34,331 nucleotides of DNA, from assembly GCA_026994225.1 (NCBI GenBank), contig JALWRI010000131.1, positions 1-34,331 on the forward strand, written 5' to 3'. Source of the DNA: Gammaproteobacteria bacterium (lineage in GTDB: Bacteria; Pseudomonadota; Gammaproteobacteria; GRL18). A program made the translations under genes and the position numbers. The notes under the pieces were generated by a model that saw nothing but the letters and a program-made list of their open reading frames with translations, was not told the origin of the DNA and did no database searches. Positions 25,324 to 33,321 of the stretch are shown in pieces (the stretch's first letter is position 1; each line of letters begins with the position of its first letter).

Positions 25324-26715
25324 CTAATCAACACCTGTTCCACTTTCTGATAATTTAGATACCATCGTTGCTTTTTTCATCAATATACACACATCATCCC
25401 CACTACAAGGGCCTATAGAGGTGGTAGTACAACTTTTATCTTTGCCACAACTTACTAACATATACAATACTTCTGCTGCATTACTATATACCCCTACATC
25501 AATACCGGTACTATCACTCGATGCCTTATTATCAGGAATATATACAATTTCACTACCCCATGGATCAATACGTGTTATTAATTGATCTACAGAGGGAATA
25601 CTGTGCCGTACTGAACGTAAAATATTAATGCATTTTCCTGTACAAGTTCCTAAACTTTTTGCTCCACAATAACCACTTACCCCTGTTGCAGGCGAAGGTG
25701 CTGTAATTACACATACTTCAGGATATTGTTCACAACATCCTGAGGTAGTCGGGTATTGTTGGCAACACCCCTTATTTACTTTATTGATACAACCACTACC
25801 ATAACCAGGTGAAAAAGAGTAAGACAAGCTCAATTTTTTACTTTTTGTTTTACTAACACATTCGGCAGTACCATCTGGATCAATCATATCTGCTAACGCT
25901 GCAACATAAATTGTATCCTGCATTTCATTAAATATCTGACGTAACTGCTCATCTTTACTTTTTATTGTAGATTCTCCTTTATGCATTAAATCTATAAGAA
26001 TTTGATCACCCGAATAATAAAATAAAATATCATCAAAGGGATTATTTTCATTACTACTATAATCAGCATCTATATATTTAAAATTATTAATATCTATATT
26101 TTCTTTTTCATTATCCCCCTTTGCAACTGGCATTTTAGTGCCATTGGGTAAATAAGCCCCATAACCATTTTTTCCGTGTGACATCACTAAATAGATGTAT
26201 TTTTCTGTATTAACAGGCATTGTTGCTGTGCTGTCTTTATATATCCTGATCGCTCCTTCAAATTCATCCCCTGCTATTTTAGGTGCTTGCATGGCATTAT
26301 CTTTTACCCCTTGATAATTTACCCGATAAGTAAACCGCCGTTTCCATGCATCAATTGCCGCACTTTCTTTAAGATGTAATGTCCGCCAGGGTAAAATACC
26401 TATATAGTCAATATTGCTTGTTTTGGTTACTTTAATAACCATATTGTTACATGTGTTTGCCCCACGCTGTTCCAAACCATATTCTGCCTTATCTGGAGAT
26501 AAATCCGGATTAGCCGGACAAGGTAAACGATGATGCCGCACCATAAACGTATTTAATGCACGTTGGATGTTATCCATCAGCGTGCGAGTAGTTTCAATCT
26601 TGGTGTTTTCCATACGACTACTTAATGTTGATAAAATCGTCCCCGCAATTAAACCCATAATAACAATAACAATCGCCATTTCTACTAAAGTAAAGCCCTG
26701 CTTTTTTTGTTGCAT
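25324..26715 (-). CDS. Large cysteine-rich prepilin-type (pseudopilin) protein
   Basis: About 463 residues, two to three times a normal pilin. The prepilin motif is complete: MQQKKQG|FTLVEMAIVIVIMGLIAG with Glu+5. Then come LMDNIQRALNTFMVRHHRLPCPANPD and a large variable domain of about 390 residues. This includes SHGKNGYGAYLPNG and a cysteine-dense insert (CCQQYPTTSGCCEQYPEVC, 317-335, then CGAKSLGTCTGKC). The CCxQYP unit is repeated at a 10-residue step. I start at the ATG because AGGTGAAG lies at normal spacing and it gives a 7-residue leader; a GTG three codons upstream is possible. It heads the mshI-pilN-mshJ run and is probably its dedicated pilus-like substrate. Exact function unknown. 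Confidence 0.78.
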   Translation of the reverse strand: MQQKKQGFTLVEMAIVIVIMGLIAGTILSTLSSRMENTKIETTRTLMDNIQRALNTFMVRHHRLPCPANPDLSPDKAEYGLEQRGANTCNNMVIKVTKTSNIDYIGILPWRTLHLKESAAIDAWKRRFTYRVNYQGVKDNAMQAPKIAGDEFEGAIRIYKDSTATMPVNTEKYIYLVMSHGKNGYGAYLPNGTKMPVAKGDNEKENIDINNFKYIDADYSSNENNPFDDILFYYSGDQILIDLMHKGESTIKSKDEQLRQIFNEMQDTIYVAALADMIDPDGTAECVSKTKSKKLSLSYSFSPGYGSGCINKVNKGCCQQYPTTSGCCEQYPEVCVITAPSPATGVSGYCGAKSLGTCTGKCINILRSVRHSIPSVDQLITRIDPWGSEIVYIPDNKASSDSTGIDVGVYSNAAEVLYMLVSCGKDKSCTTTSIGPCSGDDVCILMKKATMVSKLSESGTGVD

Positions 26716-26847
26716 ATTCTTCACCTAAAGCCGCTATCTTCTATTTTTTAGATGGGACTAACGCCTTTTTTTGCGATCCGACTTTTTTTTATCACACAAA
26801 TATCAGATAATAACCGCTTCCCTCACGATAACTTATATACCATAAAT

Positions 26848-27558
26848 ATGCCTAAAACACTATCAGAAAGTTCACGCATTCGATTGGATGATACTTGGAA
26901 AAAATACCTTTTAAATGAATTTCAACAACCTTATATGCAGCAATTACGTGCCTTTCTGGTTGCTGAAAAACAAGCAGGGAAAATTATTTATCCTGAAAAT
27001 AATGATTATTTTCAAGCCTTTAATCTTACTCCCTTTGATCAGGTCAAAGTCGTTATCTTGGGGCAAGATCCCTATCACGGTGCGGGGCAAGCGCATGGTC
27101 TGTGTTTTTCTGTCTTGCCGACTGTTGCTCCTCCACCTTCTTTAATCAATATTTTCAAAGCCTTACAGCTTGATCTAAATATCCCCATTCCCTCTCATGG
27201 CTATTTAACGGCATGGGCAGAACAAGGGGTTTTACTACTCAATAGTGTATTAACAGTAGAACAAGGAAAAGCGGCATCCCATAAACAAAAAGGCTGGGAA
27301 ATCTTTACTGATAAAGTTATTCAAGTATTAAATCAATCAGCCAAACATTTAGTTTTTTTACTGTGGGGAAGTTATGCACAAAAAAAAGCGGCTTTTGTTG
27401 ATAAGCAAAGACACCTTGTTTTAACTTCTCCTCACCCTTCCCCTCTTTCTGCTCATCGTGGTTTTTTAGCTTGTCATCATTTTTCAAAAACCAATCAATA
27501 TTTACAAGAAAATAATAAATCCCCTATAAATTGGCAATTACCAGCTTCCGCAAACTAA
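26848..27558 (+). CDS. ung: Uracil-DNA glycosylase
   Basis: A 236-residue family 1 UDG that removes uracil from DNA as the first step of base excision repair. The catalytic loop is GQDPYHG (Asp74) and the C-terminal loop is [11 protein letters not shown] (His196). [16 protein letters not shown], [11 protein letters not shown] and the [12 protein letters not shown] segment match E. coli Ung along the whole length. I use the internal ATG giving [17 protein letters not shown]; the longer frame would add 32 residues not seen in the family. The ribosome site is weak. The stop abuts the stop of the convergent histidine kinase gene with no bases between. Confidence 0.95.
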   Translation: MPKTLSESSRIRLDDTWKKYLLNEFQQPYMQQLRAFLVAEKQAGKIIYPENNDYFQAFNLTPFDQVKVVILGQDPYHGAGQAHGLCFSVLPTVAPPPSLINIFKALQLDLNIPIPSHGYLTAWAEQGVLLLNSVLTVEQGKAASHKQKGWEIFTDKVIQVLNQSAKHLVFLLWGSYAQKKAAFVDKQRHLVLTSPHPSPLSAHRGFLACHHFSKTNQYLQENNKSPINWQLPASAN

Positions 27559-29607
27559 TTATTTAACTCGATGACAATACTTTTGCACTATTTGTTCTAA
27601 TTGCTCAGGAGTTACCGGTTTTAAAATAAAATCGTCCATCCCAGCATCTAAACATTGTTGTTTATCTTTTTTTGTTGCATTCGCCGTCAATGCTACAATA
27701 GGCAAAACCAGTGTTTTTTCCTGATTTCGCCACTGTTGCACAGCCGTTACTCCATCCATAACAGGCATCCGCATATCAACCAATAACAGATCAAAGCAAT
27801 GCGCATTTTTTTGTAGTTCTAATAAAGCCTTACCATCTTTTACCCGTGTAACAGTATGCCCTGCTTTTCGCAAAAACTGACTAATTACCGTTGCATTAAT
27901 CTCCTCATCTTCTGCCAACAAGATATGATATGAAATAACGGCTGATTGCTCTTTTTCTTGCTGCAATGAGGACTTATCCTGAATGCTTTCAGGATAAAAA
28001 TATTGTTGTAATACATGCTGTAATTGACGATAAGAAACAGGTTTAGTTAAACATTGTAAAAAATCATAATGTAATACTTCATGAGATAAACAAGGTGGGA
28101 CAAGATAAATTAACAAAGGAAGCGGATCTATTTGTTCTTTTATTAATGATGCTAATCCTAAATAATTACGTTTATAGCTTGCACCAAAAACAATCACATC
28201 AAAAGTACATTGCTCTGTATTGCGTTGTTGTAACGCTAGTATTAAATCACTATTTTCAATATTATTACTGGCTGTTACTCGCATTCCTTGATCTTGAAAA
28301 TATTGCTGTAATACTTGACATAACAAAGGATGTGACTCAATCAATAAAATGTTTCTTCCCCATAAACTAATAGGCTTAGTATCTGTTACCAAAACATTTT
28401 CTGGTAATCTATCTATCGGCAATGTAATGGTAAATTGAGTTCCTACCCCTTCCTTACTTTTAACCTTAATAGTTCCTCCCATTAAGGTCATTAATTGCTG
28501 GCTGATACTGGTTCCTAAACCACTCCCTCGGTACGCATTGGTTAATGATGTATCTAACTGGGTGAAACTGTCAAATACTTTCTTTAATTGATCGTCAGCA
28601 ATCCCTACCCCCGTATCTCGAACATAAAATAATATACTCTGCGCTTTAATACTAACTTTTAACTCAATTTCACCCTGTTCTGTAAATTTTAACGCATTCA
28701 TCACTAAATTTAGTAATACCTGTTGTAAACGGTGTTTATCGGTATATAAGTATTCAGGTACATCATTGTCTATCCATAAAATGAGCTCTAATTGCTTTTC
28801 ATCCAACATTGCTTCAACAATACATAATATATCTTCTAATAACCCCAATAGATTAACCATCTCTTTTTTAAGCTGCATTTGCCCAGCTTCTATTTTTGAG
28901 AAATCCAAAATATTATTAATTAACGCATATAAGCTTTGAGAGGAAGCATTTAAGCCTTGTAAATACTCTTTTTGCTGTTGGTTTAATGGCGTATGACTAA
29001 GTAAACGAGTCATACCTAAAATACCATTTACCGGCGTACGAATTTCATGACTCATAATAGCTAAAAAATGGCTCTTTGCCCGATTAGCAGCATGAGCTTG
29101 TTGTTTTGTTTCTTCAAATATTTTTAATAATGAATATAAATATATGGGTAATAGCAATAAAAATAGCATTTTTGCCATACTATCTAAAAGATGATGCTCC
29201 ATAGCATGGCTGATCACTAATAATAAGGTAAAAGTGAATAAGGTTAAGACGGTTGCCAGTGAAAGATAAAACACCCCATAACGCATCCCGTAACCCATAT
29301 AAATCCAGATATAAAGAAATAAAAAAACACTATCTGCTGCACCCGTAAAATACATTGCCAAGGTATTCATACTAATATCAAAACATAAACTAAAATAACA
29401 ACGATATATACTGTGCTGATAATGCTGTATATGCCACCTTAACAAACCACTGATAAGAAAGAAAAAGACAACAAAAAAAAGATATGCCGACACAGAAAGT
29501 ATAAAATCACCACGATAAATACCGATTGCCAAGTAAATGCTGCTCAAGATACCTAATATTATTCGCATCATAGCTTGAGATGTTTCTTCTATTATTAACC
29601 ATGACAT
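27559..29607 (-). CDS. RpfC-like hybrid sensor histidine kinase
   Basis: A 682-residue membrane kinase. The N-terminal about 165 residues have five or so membrane helices, including GYGMRYGVFYL, which resembles the sensor of RpfC (diffusible signal factor receptor). Then come the dimerisation/phosphoacceptor domain SHEIRTP (His187) and the ATPase domain (NLVMNALKFTEQG, DTGVGIADD, GSGLGTSISQQL). A first receiver-like domain (about 410-535) keeps the late Lys (LTKP) but has lost the phosphorylated Asp (VFGAS). A second, intact receiver has VDMRMPVMDG (Asp611) and KPVT. No HPt domain follows and no rpfF or rpfG lies beside it, so its partner is elsewhere and the ligand is unknown. Confidence 0.85.
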   Translation of the reverse strand: MSWLIIEETSQAMMRIILGILSSIYLAIGIYRGDFILSVSAYLFFVVFFFLISGLLRWHIQHYQHSIYRCYFSLCFDISMNTLAMYFTGAADSVFLFLYIWIYMGYGMRYGVFYLSLATVLTLFTFTLLLVISHAMEHHLLDSMAKMLFLLLLPIYLYSLLKIFEETKQQAHAANRAKSHFLAIMSHEIRTPVNGILGMTRLLSHTPLNQQQKEYLQGLNASSQSLYALINNILDFSKIEAGQMQLKKEMVNLLGLLEDILCIVEAMLDEKQLELILWIDNDVPEYLYTDKHRLQQVLLNLVMNALKFTEQGEIELKVSIKAQSILFYVRDTGVGIADDQLKKVFDSFTQLDTSLTNAYRGSGLGTSISQQLMTLMGGTIKVKSKEGVGTQFTITLPIDRLPENVLVTDTKPISLWGRNILLIESHPLLCQVLQQYFQDQGMRVTASNNIENSDLILALQQRNTEQCTFDVIVFGASYKRNYLGLASLIKEQIDPLPLLIYLVPPCLSHEVLHYDFLQCLTKPVSYRQLQHVLQQYFYPESIQDKSSLQQEKEQSAVISYHILLAEDEEINATVISQFLRKAGHTVTRVKDGKALLELQKNAHCFDLLLVDMRMPVMDGVTAVQQWRNQEKTLVLPIVALTANATKKDKQQCLDAGMDDFILKPVTPEQLEQIVQKYCHRVK

Positions 29608-29621
29608 ATTAAAACCTGTTG

Positions 29622-29656
29622 TTATTCATTTATTATTCATTTAAATATCTTATAAT
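29622..29656 (+). promoter_or_regulatory. Promoter with perfect 11-bp tandem repeat (possible PhoB/OmpR-type operator)
   Basis: TTATTCATTTA occurs twice head to tail (29622-29632, 29633-29643), followed seven bases later by a consensus -10 box TATAAT (29651-29656). No good -35 box exists at the right distance; the second repeat covers that place. An 11-bp direct repeat overlapping a poor -35 is the layout of activator sites for PhoB-family response regulators. It serves the Gly-Tyr repeat gene. The regulator is not identified. Confidence 0.5.
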
Positions 29657-29702
29657 ACTACTTGAGCTGGTCTTTATATATTCAATGCTTTGGAGAAATA
29701 CA

Positions 29703-30110
29703 ATGAAACGTTATTTATTAGTATGTTTAAGTCTCTTCGTATTACTTGCGAATATAAACCTTTATGCTAGTGCTGCATATAATAAAGGTTATAATGATGG
29801 TTATAATGATGGTCTGCAAGATGGTTATAAGAATGCTTATAAACATAATTATCGCCTGGGTTATTCTGACGGTAGCCGCCATGCATATAGTTTAAGTGGT
29901 GATTATACACGGGGCTATCAACATGGTTATGATGCAGGATGGCGAAAAGGATCACGTAAAGGAATGCATGACGGTTATAATGATGGTTACAATGATGGTG
30001 ATTATGATAGCTACCATCGTTATACCCCTCCTGGTTATTTAAGAGACGATATGCGTGATGAAATGCGTCATGACAAAGGATATTATTATGACGATTATTA
30101 TTCCTGGTAA
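29703..30110 (+). CDS. Secreted Gly-Tyr repeat (GYxDG) protein, function unknown
   Basis: A 135-residue exported protein. The signal peptide (MKRYLLVCLSLFVLLANINLYASA|) precedes a low-complexity chain with a clear four-residue period: NKGYNDGYNDGLQDGYKNAY, LGYSDG, RGYQHGYDAGWRKGSRKG, then a second copy of DGYNDGYNDG. Gly or Ala recurs every fourth residue, often followed by Tyr, so a glycine-zipper helix or a fibre is plausible; eukaryotic Yae1 proteins use a similar GX3 pattern. The tail is acidic and Tyr-rich (GYYYDDYYSW). There are no cysteines in the mature part. I use the ATG with GGAGAAATAC upstream. In a sulfur-storing cell it might be another envelope or matrix protein, but nothing shows that directly. 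Confidence 0.7.
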   Translation: MKRYLLVCLSLFVLLANINLYASAAYNKGYNDGYNDGLQDGYKNAYKHNYRLGYSDGSRHAYSLSGDYTRGYQHGYDAGWRKGSRKGMHDGYNDGYNDGDYDSYHRYTPPGYLRDDMRDEMRHDKGYYYDDYYSW

Positions 30111-30191
30111 ACGCTGAGTATATCACTCTCTGACGTTACACAAATACGCTATTATTTAGTCTCTATCATCATACATTAATTGACTAAATTG

Positions 30192-30285
30192 TTACGCATA
30201 TATCCTCTTTTCTCCCTTAGAGTAAAAAAATCTATGCGTAATAGCCACTAACATAACGATCTGTACATAGATTATTGTTATTAGT
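30192..30285 (+). promoter_or_regulatory. Two inverted repeats upstream of the YkgJ-type gene
   Basis: TTACGCATA (30192-30200) is matched by TATGCGTAA (30233-30241), a perfect 9-bp inverted repeat with a 32-base gap. Right after it, 30247-30285 is an imperfect palindrome centred on GTAC (ATCTGTACATAGAT inside ACTAA...TTAGT), ending 7 bases before the start codon. The second could be an operator or a leader hairpin that hides the ribosome site. The 182-base gap holds no other feature. Confidence 0.35.
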
Positions 30286-30292
30286 AAAAATA

Positions 30293-30706
30293 ATGAATAA
30301 AAACATACCGATTACCGCTAAAAATAAATGTCAATTTTGCCCTGGAAGTCGATGCTGTAACTATGTAACACAACATATAGATACTCCCCGTGCAATGGAT
30401 GATTTTGATACCTTACTGTGGCAAGTTTCTCATCAAAATGTTACCGTTTATCGAGATGAAGATGGCTGGTTTTTACTTTTTCAGACTACTTGTAGTCATT
30501 TACAAGACAATGGGCAATGTGGTATTTATCCGCAACGTCCCCAAATTTGTCGCAACTATGACAATGATTATTGTGAATATGATTCACCAGCGGAAGAAGG
30601 CTTTGAACTGTATTTTACTAATTATGATGAATTATTTGCATATTGTGAAAAACGTTTTAAATCCTGGCACAAACATCTACAAAAAAATAATAGCACTACT
30701 CCTTAA
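30293..30706 (+). CDS. YkgJ-family cysteine cluster protein
   Basis: A 137-residue cytoplasmic protein of the YkgJ (CxxCxxxxCC zinc- or iron-cluster) family. Motifs are CQFCPGSRCCNYV at the N-terminus, then TTCSHLQDNGQCGIYPQRPQICRNYDNDYCEY. The C..C.....CC and CxxL...GxCxIYxxRPxxCRxY pattern defines the family and binds a metal. The biochemical role of the family is not settled. I start at ATG; a TTG six codons upstream is less likely and lies in a palindrome. The 3' end overlaps the convergent yrfG gene by 11 bases. Confidence 0.8.
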   Translation: MNKNIPITAKNKCQFCPGSRCCNYVTQHIDTPRAMDDFDTLLWQVSHQNVTVYRDEDGWFLLFQTTCSHLQDNGQCGIYPQRPQICRNYDNDYCEYDSPAEEGFELYFTNYDELFAYCEKRFKSWHKHLQKNNSTTP

Positions 30707-31355
30707 CAGGTAAAATATCATGGAAACTATGAATAGCTAAAAAAGCACCCGTACCATTAATACCCTGCCGACTATCTGGCTGACATACTGCACGTAAATA
30801 CTTTATACCATATTGCCTGGCAGACGATAATACAGTTAAATTATCATCAATTAATACGGTATGTGCAGGATCAAAGGCTTCGACTTTCTGTAAATGCTGC
30901 CAAAATTCAATTTTTTCCTTAGGAATACCAAATTGATGAGAACTAATCACTACATCAAAATAGCCCCTCAAGGCTGTTTTTTCCATTTTTATATGGATAC
31001 TCTTATCATGAGCATTGGTTACTAATACCACTCGTTTATGAAGATGTCTCACTGATGTTAAAAACTCAATAACATGTGGATGTACCTGAATCAGATGATT
31101 AACTTCCTCTTTTAATAAAACAATATCCAGATCTAACTCTTTTGTCCAAAAATCCACACAATACCAATCTAAAGAACCTTCTAATTCCTTAAATTTAGGG
31201 GTTAAAATGTTTAATGCTTGTTGTTCAGATATATGATGTTTTTTTGCATAACGTTGTGGAACATAGATTTGCCAAAAATAATTATCATAATGCAAATCCA
31301 GCAACGTGCCATCCATATCTAAAAAAATACTGTGAATACTATCCCAATCGAGCAT
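30696..31355 (-). CDS. yrfG: GMP/IMP nucleotidase YrfG (HAD superfamily)
   Basis: A 219-residue HAD phosphatase. Motif I is FLDMDGTLLDL (Asp13 nucleophile, Asp15), motif II VTNAHD, motif III around KEKIEFW, and motif IV LIDDN. DNYFWQIYVPQRYA and LDWYCVDFW match E. coli YrfG, which dephosphorylates GMP and IMP in nucleotide turnover. No cap domain beyond the family's small helical one is evident. It is convergent with, and overlaps, the YkgJ-type gene, and diverges from argS across a 187-base gap. Confidence 0.87.
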   Translation of the reverse strand: MLDWDSIHSIFLDMDGTLLDLHYDNYFWQIYVPQRYAKKHHISEQQALNILTPKFKELEGSLDWYCVDFWTKELDLDIVLLKEEVNHLIQVHPHVIEFLTSVRHLHKRVVLVTNAHDKSIHIKMEKTALRGYFDVVISSHQFGIPKEKIEFWQHLQKVEAFDPAHTVLIDDNLTVLSSARQYGIKYLRAVCQPDSRQGINGTGAFLAIHSFHDILPVKE

Positions 31356-31542
31356 AAGAACTGATACAATTTTATATTATTAAAGACAAGTAAGCATTCA
31401 CATACCTCTTAACTAACAAATAATAGTCTACAGGTAAAATGATGTTTACGAAAATAATTGCATTGTACCTTGATCTGCATCAACACTCTACACTCCAATG
31501 CATAATTTTATTATTTTTTTACTCTAATCAGGATCAGATACA
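31356..31542. other. Divergent intergenic region between yrfG and argS
   Basis: No gene is visible. There is one widely spaced 7-bp inverted repeat, TGCATTG / CAATGCA (31459-31465 and 31496-31502), before the argS ribosome site. The region must contain promoters for both genes, but I cannot place them with confidence. Confidence 0.4.
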
Positions 31543-33303
31543 TTGAAACAACAAATTGAACACGCAATTCATAACGCTTTACAACATTTACACACAGATG
31601 GTATGCTCGGTGTCGATATTCCTCCTATCAAAATTGAACGTACTCGCAATAAAAAACACGGTGATTTTGCGTGTAATATCGCTTTATTACTCGCAAAACC
31701 GATGCAATCTAATCCACGTCAGATCGCTCAAACCATTATTGATCAATTAGAATTATCCAATTTTGTTGAAAAAATTGAAATAGCAGGACCAGGTTTTATT
31801 AATTTTTATTTACCCGCTGCTCAACAACGAGGTATTGTATCGCAAATCTTACATGATAAAGATCAATTTGGACATTCTCAATATGGCAAAGGACAAAAAA
31901 TACAATTAGAATTTGTCTCTGCTAATCCTACAGGTCCTTTACACGTAGGACACGGTCGAGGGGCTGCGTATGGAGCAACCTTAGCTAATTTGCTCACAGC
32001 CATTGGCTATACCGTACATTGTGAATATTACGTGAATGATGCAGGACGGCAAATGGATATTCTTGCAACCAGTGTTTGGATACGTTATTTACAGTTATGC
32101 GGTGAAAACTTGCCTTTTCCAAGTAATGCCTATAAAGGAGAATATGTTACTCAAGTAATTGCTACTACCCTCTATAATGAACATGACACCGCATATAGTG
32201 TTGCAGCGAAAGACGTTCTACAAGATTTACCGCCAGATGAAAAAGACGGTGGAGATAAAGAAAGTTATATTGATGCCCTAATTACTCGGTGTAAAAAATT
32301 ATTGGGAGATAACCGTTATCGCTTTGTTTTTGAATTAGGTTTAAATACTATCTTAGATGATATTCGTGAAGATTTAAGCAAATTCTCTGTACAATATCAT
32401 GATTGGTATTCAGAACGTTCCTTAGTAGAAAGTGGAAAGGTTAATCAATGTATTAAAGCACTCCAAAAAACTGGTTACGTATATGAACAAAATGGAGCAT
32501 TATGGTTTCGTTCCAGCCATTTTGGTGATGATAAAGATCGGGTTATTCAACGAGAAAATGGGCAAACTACCTACTTTGCATCTGATATTGCCTATCATAA
32601 AGATAAATTTGATCGAGGTTTTGATAAAGTCATAGATATTTGGGGTGCCGATCATCATGGTTATGTTCCTCGTGTCAAAGCAGCATTAAAGGCAATGGGA
32701 TATCCGCTTGAACAATTAGAAGTGTTATTAGTACAATTTGCTAATTTATACCGAGATGGAATAAAAATACCTATGACAACTCGTGGCGGATCATTTGTTA
32801 CCCTACGAGAATTAAGAGAAGAAGCAGGCAATGATGCAACCCGTTTTTTCTATGTGATGCGTCGTTGTGAACAACATTTAGATTTTGATTTAAACCTAGC
32901 GCAATCACGAAGCAAAGAAAATCCAGTCTATTATATTCAATATGCTCATGCTCGTATTTGTAGTATGTTAGAAAAAATGCAGGCACAACAGATCGACTAT
33001 GATCAACATCTTGCCCTGGAAAATATTTCCTTACTCAAGACACCACATGAAAGTAGTTTATTAGATACCTTAATACGTTATCCCGAAGTATTACAACAAG
33101 CTGCTATTAACTCTGAACCACATTTATTAGTACATTATTTACGTGAATTAGCCCATGCATTTCATACCTATTATAACGAACATAAAGTGCTACTCGACGA
33201 TCCCGTATTACGTAGTGTACGAGTAGCATTAAGCATTGCTGTGCGTTATGTTATTGCAAATGGTTTAAATTTATTAGGTGTTAGCGCACCGACTTCAATG
33301 TAA
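31543..33303 (+). CDS. argS: Arginyl-tRNA synthetase
   Basis: A 586-residue class I synthetase charging tRNA-Arg. The HIGH motif is ANPTGPLHVGHGRGA (HVGH at 134-137), and the KMSK-equivalent segment is KIPMTTRGGSFVTLRELREE, as in other ArgRS that lack a canonical KMSKS. RFFYVMRRCEQHLDFDLNLA and NPVYYIQYAHARICSML match E. coli ArgS. The start is TTG, supported by AGGA nine bases upstream and by alignment of the N-terminal Add1 domain with the family; no in-frame ATG nearby would keep it. A rare start may limit its expression. The ftsN-like gene follows after 18 bases. Confidence 0.95.
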   Translation: MKQQIEHAIHNALQHLHTDGMLGVDIPPIKIERTRNKKHGDFACNIALLLAKPMQSNPRQIAQTIIDQLELSNFVEKIEIAGPGFINFYLPAAQQRGIVSQILHDKDQFGHSQYGKGQKIQLEFVSANPTGPLHVGHGRGAAYGATLANLLTAIGYTVHCEYYVNDAGRQMDILATSVWIRYLQLCGENLPFPSNAYKGEYVTQVIATTLYNEHDTAYSVAAKDVLQDLPPDEKDGGDKESYIDALITRCKKLLGDNRYRFVFELGLNTILDDIREDLSKFSVQYHDWYSERSLVESGKVNQCIKALQKTGYVYEQNGALWFRSSHFGDDKDRVIQRENGQTTYFASDIAYHKDKFDRGFDKVIDIWGADHHGYVPRVKAALKAMGYPLEQLEVLLVQFANLYRDGIKIPMTTRGGSFVTLRELREEAGNDATRFFYVMRRCEQHLDFDLNLAQSRSKENPVYYIQYAHARICSMLEKMQAQQIDYDQHLALENISLLKTPHESSLLDTLIRYPEVLQQAAINSEPHLLVHYLRELAHAFHTYYNEHKVLLDDPVLRSVRVALSIAVRYVIANGLNLLGVSAPTSM

Positions 33304-33321
33304 GATAAGGATTTTCTCGTT

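Noticed and set aside
26752-26847. N-terminal 32-residue extension of ung
   Set aside because: It is not found in the UDG family, and the internal ATG gives the normal length.
29767-30126. Histidine/Asn-rich open frame on the minus strand across the Gly-Tyr repeat gene
   Set aside because: Its low-complexity His runs are the antisense of GGTTATAATGAT repeats; the sense frame has a signal peptide and ribosome site.
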